Of a stretch of 64,000 bases of DNA, positions 26,079 through 38,043 are shown one piece after another. This DNA comes from Lucifuga dentata. Its lineage: Eukaryota > Chordata > Actinopteri > Ophidiiformes > Bythitidae. Where the stretch lies: the NCBI GenBank assembly GCA_014773175.1, contig VXCM01002554.1, positions 1 to 64,000 of the forward strand, in the 5' to 3' direction. The stretch's first letter is position 1, and each line of letters begins with the position of its first letter. The notes below the pieces were generated by a model, which did no database searches, had not been told where the DNA came from, and worked only from the letters and a program-made list of their open reading frames with translations. Made by a program: the position numbers and the translations under genes.

Positions 26079-26768
26079 ATTCCAAAATATCTACCAGCCT
26101 TAACCCAGACTCTATTTTGGTCAAGCTCTACTTGAATACTTGAATTCAGTTTATCTGTCTCAATTCTTTAATGAAGGAAACAGTCTAAATAGGGTTAAAG
26201 ATCAGTCCTGCTGAGGCGATTAAAAATTAAACTGCCTTTTTAGGTAAAGCTTTTATCTGATCACACATTACTGCAGCGTAATTGCTCCTCAGGATCTAAA
26301 AGACGCAGAGAAGGCCAACTATTTAGAAAGTTACTGATAAAGGATTGAGCAACCGTCCAGGTCCGGCGCCTCTGAGCCTCCATGACATAAATGAGTGGGC
26401 AGAGTACACGTGATGCAATGTGATGCATGTGATGCATCATGTGTCTGCTATCGCCTGTGTTAACATGCAGTGACATGATGGCTGGATTCCAAGAAGAGCA
26501 GGACGAGGAAGGAGAACAGATGACGGGAAGAATGATGACTCAGCCAGCAGTGACAGTATCGTGCAGACCGCCTGCGATGATGCTGTGGGTCAAAGTTGCT
26601 CCACAACCCATAACGAAATTAAATTGATGAGACTTCATTTATGATTTCCCAAAAAAAATTGCCAAGTGAGCACGTTAAATAGATTTCTAGGCATTACTTT
26701 GATCTTTTTGGGTCACCGTATTATATTATTTTGCCAATATGATTATATACATGCACATTATACTTAGT

Positions 26769-27881
26769 TTAAAGGACTATACCGGCAATTTTACATGATC
26801 AAGATCAATGCATACTACTCACATACAGTTTATATTACTGAAACAATTTCCAAAACATAAAGCTTTGTTTTAGTTTCCTGTTATTTCACCAAATAATCTT
26901 TCAAAAATCAAATGATCAAATGTGATGCAACCACCTTAAAATTCAATGTTTTGCCTGCTGTCTGAATCTGTAAAAGCTGTCTTCTCCTGGGACAATATTC
27001 CCTGGCGAAGACAATATTATCTTCCATGCAGCTCCGTGTTGGATTGATTAAATAAATTTACAAAAATCTTAAAGGACCATACTGGCCATTTTGCTTGTTT
27101 GAGCCTAATATATTCAATTTTCATACACGTAATGTTACTGACAATCATTTCCCAAAGCTACTGGAATGGTGAATTAAAAATGTTTTTCCTACCTTCCAGA
27201 CCCATTGGTTTTAGTTCATTCTGGTACGCTATTAAAATCAACTTATTAGTACTTGAAACATTCTTGGGATAGGTAATCCATCATCACCAACAAGACATAT
27301 AGTACACCTTTTTTTAGTACATAATTTTAGCATTTAAGCACAATAAAAAAGTGTGGAGTGAATGTATGTCTCCACCGGGTAATATAGTCCCAAAAGAAGA
27401 CCTGCATTTATGGAAAAATTTAAATGACCGTGACTTTATATGTTAGCAGGTGAAACATTGATTTTAAAGGTGGGTGTATCGCTTGAATATTTGATTTTGA
27501 AAGATTAAGAGATTTTGCAAAATATCAGAAAAGCTGAAATACAGTTTTGTCCTTTGGGAAATGACTGTCAGTAACCTTGCAGGTATGAATATTGAATATC
27601 TTAGGCTCAAACAGCAAAATAGGTTTTACGGTCCTTTAATATACATCATGTTTGCTGTGATGGATTATGTGTCTCAATTGCATTTCAAGTCTCTACAAGT
27701 TGATTTTTATAGCTTACTGAAATGAACTGAAACCAGTGGTAGCCTGAAACTAAGGTAGGAAAAACAATTCTAATATCCAACCACTCCAGTTTTGGAAAAT
27801 GGTTGTCAGTAACATACTGTAACATGTGTGTGGGTTGTATGTATTGGGCTCACACATGCTACTTCACCAGTGGTCCCTTAA
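26769..27881 (-). mobile_element. TTAA MITE copy 9 (outer copy of a nested pair)
   Basis: The left half is 26769-27068 and the right half 27640-27881, with TTAA at both outer ends. A forward copy is inserted at an internal TTAA. Confidence 0.85.
27069..27639 (+). mobile_element. TTAA MITE copy 10 (inner copy of a nested pair)
   Basis: The element body is 27073-27635 (563 bp), flanked by TTAA at 27069-27072 and 27636-27639. The uninterrupted form of the host site (CCTTAACAGACATCATG) is visible in copy 8 at about 25783-25799. TTAA is therefore the duplicated target. Confidence 0.9.
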
Positions 27882-28189
27882 GGCAATAAATAGATTTTTC
27901 CAAACATCATGTAACCACCATAATTAGATTGAAATCGACAAACATCAACATTGGCTTTTTCCATGTAACAGACATGCACTATTATAAATCATTTTGCTCA
28001 AGCATATCAACATCGCAAATGGAGGTAGCCACCACCTGATGGAATCTCCTTCATCGTCCATTTAAGCAACATGTCATGTGCTTTCAACAAACCGTGGAGT
28101 TCAATTATTTCTGTTCATGGATACATCTTACTCACATTTTTTGCGACAAACTTAGTACAAAAAGAAAAAATATGATTATTGTGTGCATT

Positions 28190-28640
28190 TAATTGTGCTG
28201 ATTGTCAAAGCTGCAAAACTTGAGGGGTTGATGCCTGCAGAAATGTATCCAGTAAGTCAAACCCACAGGTCCTGAGCTGCACTGAAAACAATGTTTCTGA
28301 GTGGTCCTTTATTTCCGTAACATGATGATGTCAACAAGTAACACATTTAAATTTACCTGCCTCCACATCTAGTTAGCCACGCCCAAGAAGTACACGACTA
28401 GGAAGACAATCTAGGAAGACTAGCCAAGACTAGGAAAACTAGCCAATCAAAATGCAACAGGCTTTTTGTTAGAGGGGCTTAAAGAGACCATGCTAGAACT
28501 TCCTGTTTTCACTCTGTGTGCACAGCAGTGCTGCAGCAAGGCAGTTAAGAAGAGGATCTGTGTTTTTTTGCACAATACAGTAAATAAATGCAAAGGTTTT
28601 TAAATGAAAATAAGAACATGAAAATCTGTCTAATATGTCT
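28190..28640 (+). repeat. third repeat family, copy c
   Basis: Uninterrupted counterpart of copy b (GATTGTCAAAGCTGCAAAAC through TGCTGCAGCAAGG). It ends in an AT-rich stretch. No coding capacity is recognised. Confidence 0.6.
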
Positions 28641-29057
28641 TCTTTAAAGTATTATCCAGTATTCCTACTTCATATTCTGATTAATTGACTGTGATTAAAA
28701 TATTATTAGAGATTTGTGGCATCGCTTTTAAGGTGGGTTTCTCAATCTAACAAAACTGACTTTGTGTTTTATTGGTCACATCTGATTTGTCAAAGAGGAA
28801 GTTACCAACATAAATTCACCTCTTAAAACATGTTAAAGATGACACAGTTAACAATGTAAGATAAAATTAAAACTCATCACCAACGATGGAAACAAACTTT
28901 TAAGAACAACCTCATGGATCACAACTTTAATGTGGTGAAATCATAAAATGAGTTTGGCTGTACAGAAAAGTGAATATTACACAACAACTCACACTTAAAT
29001 ACATCCATTAAGACTACAAGCCTTCTCACACCTTGAACGTGCTTCAATGTCAGTGGC

Positions 29058-29062
<5 letters not shown>

Positions 29063-29133
<71 letters not shown>
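29063..29133 (+). repeat. (AC)n microsatellite
   Basis: About 35 units with one AAAC interruption. Confidence 0.95.
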
Positions 29134-29398
29134 TTTTTCATTTGAGGAACAGACTTTCCTACAGAGAGTTTTCCAATAATGACAAATATTGAATATAAGA
29201 GTGACAATATCATCTACTGAAATTTGATTTTTAATTTCATTTTAGTTTTTTTGCATGTCACAGTGGTCTCAATGTGAAATATATTTGGTGTGCAAAGTGA
29301 ATGCATATAGATAGATAGATAGAGTTCTTTGACCTTAAAATGATTCTGGTTGAACCCACACACTCATCTTTTTAATTCTAGGCATATATTCTATATTT

Positions 29399-29441
<43 letters not shown>

Positions 29442-29636
29442 TATGCATCTATTGAAATGAAACTGATTCATCTTGATCTTTATCTGGCTTTTCTGGCCCT
29501 GAATTCACTTTACTTTGTTTCACCAACTGAAGGTCACAGTTTACACACTTTTTAATGAGCCAGAGCTGATAATCCAACTGGCAGGTAGGCAGAGCTCAAC
29601 ACTGGGAGCCTGGATCAACTGAGGAGATATACACAA

Positions 29637-29640
<4 letters not shown>

Positions 29641-29684
<44 letters not shown>
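29641..29684 (+). repeat. (GT)n microsatellite
   Basis: About 21 units. Confidence 0.95.
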
Positions 29685-29860
29685 CAGATTAAACTGATAA
29701 CACAAGGGGTTTTGTTGATATTGCTCCTATTGATGTTTTTACCAGTTTCAGAGCAGATAACGGTGATCCCGATTCTTCCCCACGCAGAATTTAAGCTTTA
29801 TTCTAACCAGCAGCGTTTGATTTCTATGCCTGCGTGGAATATGTTGTGTGTCTATGTGTA

Positions 29861-29863
<3 letters not shown>

Positions 29864-29920
<57 letters not shown>
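29864..29920 (+). repeat. (GT)n microsatellite next to the CpG-rich exon
   Basis: About 28 units ending 37 bp from the candidate PKI donor, so it lies at the start of the first intron. Confidence 0.95.
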
Positions 29921-29923
<3 letters not shown>

Positions 29924-29956
29924 AAACGCGCAGCTGCGGAGGATTTGGTGTCCTAC

Positions 29957-30300
29957 CTGTGGAGCAGAACAGGTGAAAGGTCTGTTTGTGCGCAACGACG
30001 GAGCGGAGCGCACACGCACCGACCGATTCAGCGCGTCTGCCGCAGAAAAAAAAAGCAAGCAGTCCGGGGTTCAAATTAACCGAGAGCGACCATCTTCTGC
30101 AGGGAGGAAGAGGAGGAGGAGGAGGAGGAGGAGGAAGAGCGGAGTGTCACAGAGACCAGGACAGTCCACGCCGCTTCATCCCAGCTGACACCGGAGCCGA
30201 TCCACGCCGACACCCATACACTTCACCACGCCTTCATTCCCAGCAGACGCGCAGGAGCGTCGTTTACCAGACCGTACCGGAACACAGCCGGTCAGGCCTT
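29957..30300 (-). other. candidate non-coding first exon and promoter of the PKI gene
   Basis: This is a GC- and CpG-rich island in an AT-rich setting, followed on the minus strand by a strong donor: CCACAG at the exon end (29957), then GTAGGA. It contains a purine tract on the plus strand (30105-30136) that would be a CT-rich leader on the minus strand. No long ORF of its own is recognised. The PKI coding exon begins with 11 bases of 5'UTR straight after a splice acceptor at 7805, so an upstream non-coding exon must exist. PKI genes are known for distant 5' exons. Assigning this exon to PKI is inference; it could belong to an unrelated non-coding transcript. The right edge is uncertain. Confidence 0.5.
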
Positions 30301-32442
30301 CAAAGTAAAGTATTACAGCCGTCCAAAAAAAATATAAAAGGATATACGAGTTTAACTTGTATCTACAAGGAATTATTTATGGCAGAAATCCTAAAGAGAC
30401 AAGGGAATGCACAGAAAAATCGGTTTGCTCGTTGTAGAATAAAATAGTAATAAAACTGATGGTTGCATAATTGTATACAAAAATAGGTAGATTAGATGTA
30501 TAACTAAGCTATAAACTTAGAAAGAAATGACACACTGCAAGGCAATGAAAATAAAGAAATGCAAAAAACATTCTGTAAATGGTGTGTTGTGTTGTTATTG
30601 TTGTGATTTAACACTACTGCTGTTATAATAAAGTGATTAATACTCAAGTCACTAGCAGGATTGAGGGGATGATCAACTGCTTGTACAGTAGTCTGTAGAC
30701 TGCAAAGAAAGGAAAAGAAAACAGAAAAATAGAAGTAAATCTCAAACATGACTTGCATACAGTGTAACATATTTTACAATTGACCTACAATAATACAAAG
30801 TAGAGAATATACGTATTTACTTAGACCTATGTCCACCATTGTATTTAATCTTTTTTCACCATCAAGTTTGAAATGACATTTACTATAATATAATATAATA
30901 CTTTAGGACATTTTACAGGTGGATTTCCAAAACTCATCATCATCATCATTAGTGTTAGCAGTAGCAGTAGGAGGAGGAGGAGGAGGGGGAGGAGGAAGAG
31001 GAAGAGCAGGAATAGAATCTTATTGTAAGTAGTATTATTAGTAGTATTAGGTTTAGTAGTGGTACTTCTATTATTATTATACTGTAAGTAATAATAGTGG
31101 TAGCAGCTGGGGCGGGAGTATTTTTCGCTATTTCTTATTTTATTTTGAAGGCAGAATCAAATAGTTTCCTGTGTTGTTCTTGTTAATTCTGTATGTCTTG
31201 TCGCTGCTGCATAACGGTTTGTACCATTGTCTTTTTAATAAGGGGTGCAATTTATCAAAAAATTTAATATTCTCAGAAACATGATCATTTTTGTATGTAT
31301 TTCAGCAGAATGCTATTGTTCGGTTAATTGAACTTAGTCCAGATAATGCGCACTAATGACTTTATCTCTAATAATAAACCGATGGTAATAAAAACTAAGG
31401 CTTATTAGTGTAGAAACTTCCACCTTAAAATAGTAACAGAGCCAACCTGTGGTCCATTGATAGTAGTTCAAGGAAAAGTTAGTGGCGCTTCCAACCGTGG
31501 AACTCAACGTCCTCTTTCACCAAATCTACTACAGTCCTATTTCATTTGATATAATTCATCAATAGAGAAAAAATTATGGCAATAAGCATATTACTTCAAC
31601 AACAAAGTAATAAAATGCAGATATTCACTAGCATAAGAAGCAAAGCAAGTGTTATTGGAACATTTTAGAAAAAAATACACCACTACCACTGAGTAGCTTG
31701 ACACACAATTACATGAATATAGCAATATTTTGAACTTATCATATGAAAATCACAAAAACAGCACAGCATGGTTGCCAGCAACTCAAACAGTGGATAAACA
31801 TTGAAATAATTACTACATCAAAATATGACATTCAAGTATGTAGTTTTCTTCAGAACCGAGGAGAATAATGGAGGCAAGAAACTATAAAAAGCTTTATCTC
31901 TGCCCTGAACATTATAGGTTTGTAAAGGGCAGGCGCAGGCAGATGGAGGTTTTTGCCCCCTGCTGCTTCATACTCACTGTCTGACCTTCAACTGTCACAT
32001 CTCTCCACTGTGGGCATGTCTAAGGAAACATAATAAACTACTGCATTTCTCTGGAATTCATTTAGAACCATATTGTTGTATTCAAAACTGACTTTATAGC
32101 GACCTAAATGCAGTTGATGGTATTTTTGTTTGCTATACAAACTTCCTTTAATATAAACATATTGTATATTCTAATATAATAATATTATAGTAATTAGTTA
32201 TTATAATTTTATTATATAATAATATAGGGTTTTTTGCTGTTATACGTATAATTTCACATTGGAATGTTTTAATTTTACTTATCTGCACATGGATATCTAC
32301 GTATACAGTATCCACTTGAACAGGATCATGAAATGGACAAATGTACACACTCGTTTCACTGTTTCATCATTTATGAGAGCCTGCAACCATAAATAAGCCT
32401 CAGTGTCTAAAATAAATGAATGAAAAATGCCTGAGAGAGAGC
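30301..32442. other. intergenic, no gene recognised
   Basis: AT-rich with short AGG and ATT-type repeats (30970-31080). It belongs to the spacer between the divergent genes. Confidence 0.6.
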
Positions 32443-33035
32443 CTAAAGGACCATATCATCCACTTTGCATGATTGAGTCTAACATAGTCAATTTTCATAC
32501 ACGTAACATAACTGACAATCATTTCTCAAAGGATAAAACCGTGTTTTAGCTTTCCTGATATTTTGCAAAATCTCTTAATCTTTCAAAATCAAATATTCAA
32601 GTGATACACCCACCTTAAAAATCCATGTTTCTCCTGTTAATAGTTACACAGCCTTATGAAGTCATGGTCATTTAAATTTTTCAATAAATGCAGGTCTTCT
32701 TTTGGGACTATATTCCCTGGTGGAGACATACATTCACTCCACGCTTTTTATTGCATTTAAACACTAAAATTACATACAAAAAAAACCCCCTGAATTCACA
32801 CATCTTGTTGGTGATGATGGATTACCTATCCTAAGAAAGTTTCAAGTATCAACAAGTTGATTTTAATAGCGTACCAGAATGAACTGAAACCAATGGCGGG
32901 TCTGGAAAGTAGGAAAAACATTTTTAATTCACCGTTCCAGTAGTATACTTTGGGAAATGATTGTCAGTAACTTTACATGTATGAACATTGAATATATTAG
33001 GCTCAAACAGCAAAATGGCCAGTATGGTCCTTTAA
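32443..33035 (-). mobile_element. TTAA MITE copy 11
   Basis: The left flank is mutated to CTAA. The right end is GTATGGTCCTTTAA. It lies in the spacer between the two genes. Confidence 0.85.
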
Positions 33036-33752
33036 TGGCGAAAAGTTGTGATACGACATTTCCTCTGTCACTATTAACATCTTTCACTAAATTTTCAAAT
33101 ACTAAATGCTATCTATTTTGCCATTCTTTTATTTCCTTTGCCATAGATTTTAATGAACCAAAACGATAATCCAACAAAGCAAACATACGTAAAAGAAAAG
33201 AAACAGAGATAGAAAGAAAAGAAGATAAATTTAATTTAATTATAATTTTTTGATAATTTTTCAAAGTGTTTGTGTAGGAGTACTTTTGTCATGTAATATA
33301 ACTGCAAGATAGACAACAAGAAAAGAAGACATTACTACTGACTCAAAAAATAAATATTGGTAATAGATTAATTGGTAGTGATGAACTATTAGTATGAGGA
33401 AAAACTATTCATGTTAAAGAAACTTTTTACAGTGTAGAACTTGGGGTATTATATTAAAATAACAAGAGCCTGTGTGACCAAAATCTTGTCTCTCTTGGTT
33501 TCTTTTAACAATTAACAATAACTACCATCACATTTCCCCCATTTTCTCATTTATTTATTTGCTTGAGATGTTATATTGTTTTATAGCAAACAAAATAAAC
33601 CTCACCTGTAAAATTAATATCATTACTAGAACACATAGGAATGATACTGACATTTTTTAAATATGAATTTTATTGAACAAAAAACATAAATAGCAAGGGA
33701 ATCCGATTATTACAACAACAGACATTAAAAAAAGTAGCAGATAAATTTAGTC

Positions 33753-34321
33753 TTAAAGGACCATACCACTATTTTTCATTTTTGAGCCTAATATACTGTA
33801 TTCAATTTTTATATATGTAACGTTACTGACAATCATTTCTCAAAGCATGCTACTGGAACGGTGAATTAAAAATGTTTTTCCCTACCTTCCCCGCCATTGG
33901 TTTCAGTTCATTCTGGTACATACTTGAAACATTTTTGGGATGATAGGTCATCATCGCGAACAAGACGTGTATTCAGAGTTTTTAGAAGTTACGTAATTTT
34001 AGTGTTTAAGCGCAATAAAAAGTATGGCGTGAATATATGTCTCCACCAGGGAATGTAATGTCCCAAAAGAAGACCTGTGTTTATTGAAAAATTTATTGAC
34101 CGTGACTTCATAAGGCTACATAACTACTAGCAAGCGAAACATCAATTTTTAAGGTGTATGTTATCGCTTGAATATTTGATTTTGAAAGATTAAGAAATTT
34201 TTCAAAATATCAGGAAAGCTGAAATACAGTTTTATCCTTTGGGAAATGATTGTCACTTTACGTGTATGAAAATTGAATATTTTAGGCTCAAACATGCAAA
34301 ATGGTTGGTATGGTCCTTTAA
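33753..34321 (+). mobile_element. TTAA MITE copy 12
   Basis: Both TTAA ends are intact. It is the nearest copy upstream of serinc2, about 660 bp before its ATG. Confidence 0.88.
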
Positions 34322-34982
34322 GTTTTTTGTTTGTTTGTTTGTTTGTTTGTTTGTTTGTTTTTTGAAAGTGTTAATAAATTTCTTTAAAGAGACTGACATA
34401 ATGGTAAGTTTGTGTTGGTAAGTAGTCCATAAAGGGGTGGTCTCTATTTAAGTTATTAGCATTCAATTGGTCAACATATTAGAGTGACGTGTCCATTAGC
34501 CAATCAAAGATTGGGTGTTAGGTTACATGGGGGGAAAAAAAAAAAAACCCAAAACGGTTTCCTGATTTCTGAACAACAGCGCTCTGTTTAGGGGTGGATC
34601 ACGGCCTCACGCTCATTAGCTTCGTCAAGGTAATGAGAGTATAGCTGAAAAATGCCGGAAGTACGAATTTTTTTTGTGAAAATAAAACTTAAAAGCTAGG
34701 GAGTGTGAGTCTAAAACATAAATACTTTCTGAAAAGGCTCATGAGTTTCATTGAATACACACGTAACCGTCCCTTAAAAAATACACAAACCATTATTACC
34801 TGTTCTATAATTATGTCTGCATATGAGCATATGACGTGCTATAATTTAAAGCATTTATTTTGAAAAACATGACCAGAAGTTCGTCTTCTTTCTTTTAGCT
34901 AGCTTAATATAAACATTTGTACAGTTGGTTCTTCCTCAACTTTTCAAGTTTCGACTTTTTCGGGATTGTAAATTAAACCAAA
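34322..34982 (+). promoter_or_regulatory. serinc2: serinc2 upstream region and presumed 5'UTR
   Basis: AT-rich, with no CpG island and no clear TATA box at a usable spacing. The transcription start cannot be placed. It begins with a TTTG repeat next to a MITE. Confidence 0.4.
34323..34360 (+). repeat. (TTTG)n abutting MITE copy 12
   Basis: Starts directly at the right TTAA flank of the MITE. Confidence 0.9.
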
Positions 34983-35749
34983 ATGGGAGCTTGTTTGACA
35001 CTTGCCAGTTGTGTGAGTAGACATTTTTCACAGAGTCATAATATAACTATGTGAAATATTAGGATATAAAGTTCGTATTTCATACAGCTTGACTGTTTTA
35101 GCTCGGTCACGTATTGTTTACCGAGCGCATCTGTTACAGAATGGAGTCACGTAAAACTAGTTTATAATCATTACAAAACCCATATATCTGTTAAATTCTA
35201 ACTATTATAAATTCTTCTACAGTGTTGTTTCGGTGGCAAGTGAAGGATTAGACAGTCTGTTATCGTTTAAAGCGGGTATTTTGATGAAGTTTGTACTGTG
35301 TTGTTAAATGTAACCGCAATTAAAGAGTCAAACGATCCGTAAATGTTTAAGTAAACTTTTCTTCAACAATAGGATTTAAGTTTTTTAGCACTGAATTACC
35401 AGATTTGTATTAATATTTGGTGTGGTGTTCTATTTATCTCATATGTGATCTTGTGGCGTCTTACAATTTTATAGAATTGTCTTATAGCCTAAATCTTCTC
35501 TGTAACCTGTTTAATGTTTAGAAATATACCAGATGAATAATGGGTATAAATATATATTTTTGATAGAGCTACATTAAATATATATATATATATTAAATAT
35601 ATTCACGGTATGTTTTAACAGTTTCCGGATTTCACCACATAGCCACGACTTTAATGCGTCACTGTTTATTAATCATCCTTCTTGATTTATATGTGGGCCT
35701 TTCAAACTTATGAAAGATTTCATAATAATTTCATGTGTACATTTTCCTT

Positions 35750-35783
<34 letters not shown>

Positions 35784-37993
35784 ATATCCCAATATGACAT
35801 TACTGAAAGTATTAAAGGACTATACCATCCATTTTGCATGTTTGAGCCTACTATATTCAATTTTCATACATTACATTACTGACAATCATTTCCCAAAGCA
35901 TACTACTTGAACAGTGAATTAAAAATGTTTTTCCTACCTTCCAGACCTCCATTGGTTTCAGTTCATTCTGATACGCTGTTAAAGTCAACTTGTTGATACT
36001 TGAAACGTTCTTGGGATAGGTAATCCATCATCACCAACAAGACGTGTATTCAGATTTTTTAAGAAGTTAACATAATTTTAGTGTTTAAGCTCAATAAAAA
36101 GCTCAGAGTGAATGTATGTCTCCACTGGGGGATATAGTCCCAAGAGAAGACCTGTGTTTATCAAGAAATTTAAATTTCATAAGGCTATTAGCAGGTGAAA
36201 CACTGATTTTTAAGGTGGGTGTATCACTTGAATATTTGATTTTTAAACATTAAGAGATTTTGCAAAATATCAGAAAAGCTGAAATACGGTTTTATCCTTT
36301 GGGAAATGATTGTCAGTAACCTTACGTGTATGAAAACTGAATATATTAGGTTCAAACATGCAAAACCATGGTATGGTCCTTTAATATACTTACATTTTAT
36401 TCAAATTATGCACTGGAAGTCCTGAAAAGTGTTGAAATTAAAGGTTTTTGTTATCCACTGTATGTCTTTAGTTTGGAATAGAACAAAAAAAAAATCAGTG
36501 AAAATAGCTAATGTCTTGCTTATTAATGGCCCTTGATGTCCTTTAGATTTAGAAATAATTGTATTGTGGTAATACTGATAGCATTTTTGATTAGTGGCAC
36601 ATGTGTTGCTGATTTTGCAATGGCTCATTTATCCAGTTTAAATAGAGAAAAGTGCTCAGTCTGCTGTTTTGTGCCAATGTGTGTATCACGGTAAATGTGG
36701 ACAACTAGGGAAAAGCTCTCTGAAGAGGAAAGACCATCAATGTAAAGGCTATAAGTTTGATGTTCCTGTGACCACTGTTGCTAATATAATCATGAAGTTT
36801 AAGGTCCATGGAGCTACAGCCAGTATCCAGCAGCAAAAAGAGAATTGGCCAAAGATTAAAGGAAAGATTGTTTCAAATGGTAGATAAAGAATGAGAAAAA
36901 CAGATCCAAGCTGGCCTCCAAGATCAAGGTGCAACAGTTTCAAGTCGCACCATTTATCCCTGTCTGAATAAAAATGGGCTCCAAACAAGAAGAAGGAGGA
37001 AGAAGGAAAGAACCCACTGCTGAGAGAGAAACACAAAAATTCCTGACCAGAGTTTGACAAAATGCATGTTGTCAAACTCCAGTCCAAACTACAACCAACT
37101 GAGCTTTTTTTTGTTTTTTTATTTTTATTTTTTTTGGTAAATCACACTAACTTCACAGGAAACAAAAGGAAGCTCTTAAAGTACAGAACAGCATCCCCGC
37201 CATGAGGCACTGAGGACGCTTGGTGATGTTTTGAGGTTGCTTTGCCTCATCTGGCACATTTGGAGTGAAACTTTCAGCTCAGTGTCAAAATTCTGTATCT
37301 CAATCACAGGTTCATGGGTCCTCCAGCAGGATAATGACCCAAAACATACCTCAAAAACCAATGATAGATCAGAAGAACGCAGTTTTTTTTGTGGTGTTTC
37401 AGTAGTATTCCTCTCAAATTTCTCGAGGATTGCCATTATTATTTTATTTATTTATTTTTTTTTTGTCAAGGCAGATGCTGTAATGTTTTTCAGGGGATAA
37501 ATTCCCTCAGGCTTGTCTCTGAACCATGGAAACTTCTTCTAGTCACGTCTGCAGTGTTTACACACCCCAGCCTTTGTGTTGTGTACTCGTTTAGTGAAGG
37601 GTGGCTGATCTCAGTTACAGCCTCTGCCTCAGTGGTTAACACACCTCTTCAGCATTCTGCCTGCATCGTGGATGAATCCTCTGTCGACAGAGCCACACAA
37701 GACGGGGAAAGAGGAGATTTGTTATAATGGCAGCTTCAGTCGCAGCACAGATTACTTACTTCACGGATCCTCATTTGTCTGATTTTCCAAAAGTGTGTAC
37801 AAAGAGAAAAACGGTTTCCCTGACAGCTGACATGTTTATATATTTTTTCTTTTTTTTCTTTTTTTTTCTTTTGCATCTGAAATTGGTGTAACCTACACAT
37901 GCATTAGCCTGATTATCCAACACCCCAGAGCCCTGTGCCTGGGTTTCATCAAATATGAATTTGTCTATGCCTGGCTAATTGTCTCCCTGCCTT

Positions 37994-38043
<50 letters not shown>

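Larger units (their letters stand above)
7805..29956 (-). other. inferred first intron of the PKI gene
   Basis: It runs from the candidate donor (29956) to the acceptor at 7805, 22 kb. It contains MITE copies 3-10, the L1 relic, the Harbinger-like element and the third repeat family. Unique blocks at about 11280-11610, 13010-13190, 18060-18400 and 24050-24560 are less AT-rich than their surroundings and may be regulatory or alternative 5' exons, but nothing in them is diagnostic. Confidence 0.45.

Noticed and set aside
29643..30188. 181-codon open frame, the longest in the window
   Set aside because: It is carried by two GT microsatellites (Cys-Val runs) and an AGG run, and it overlaps the CpG-rich block. 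No conserved segment is visible.
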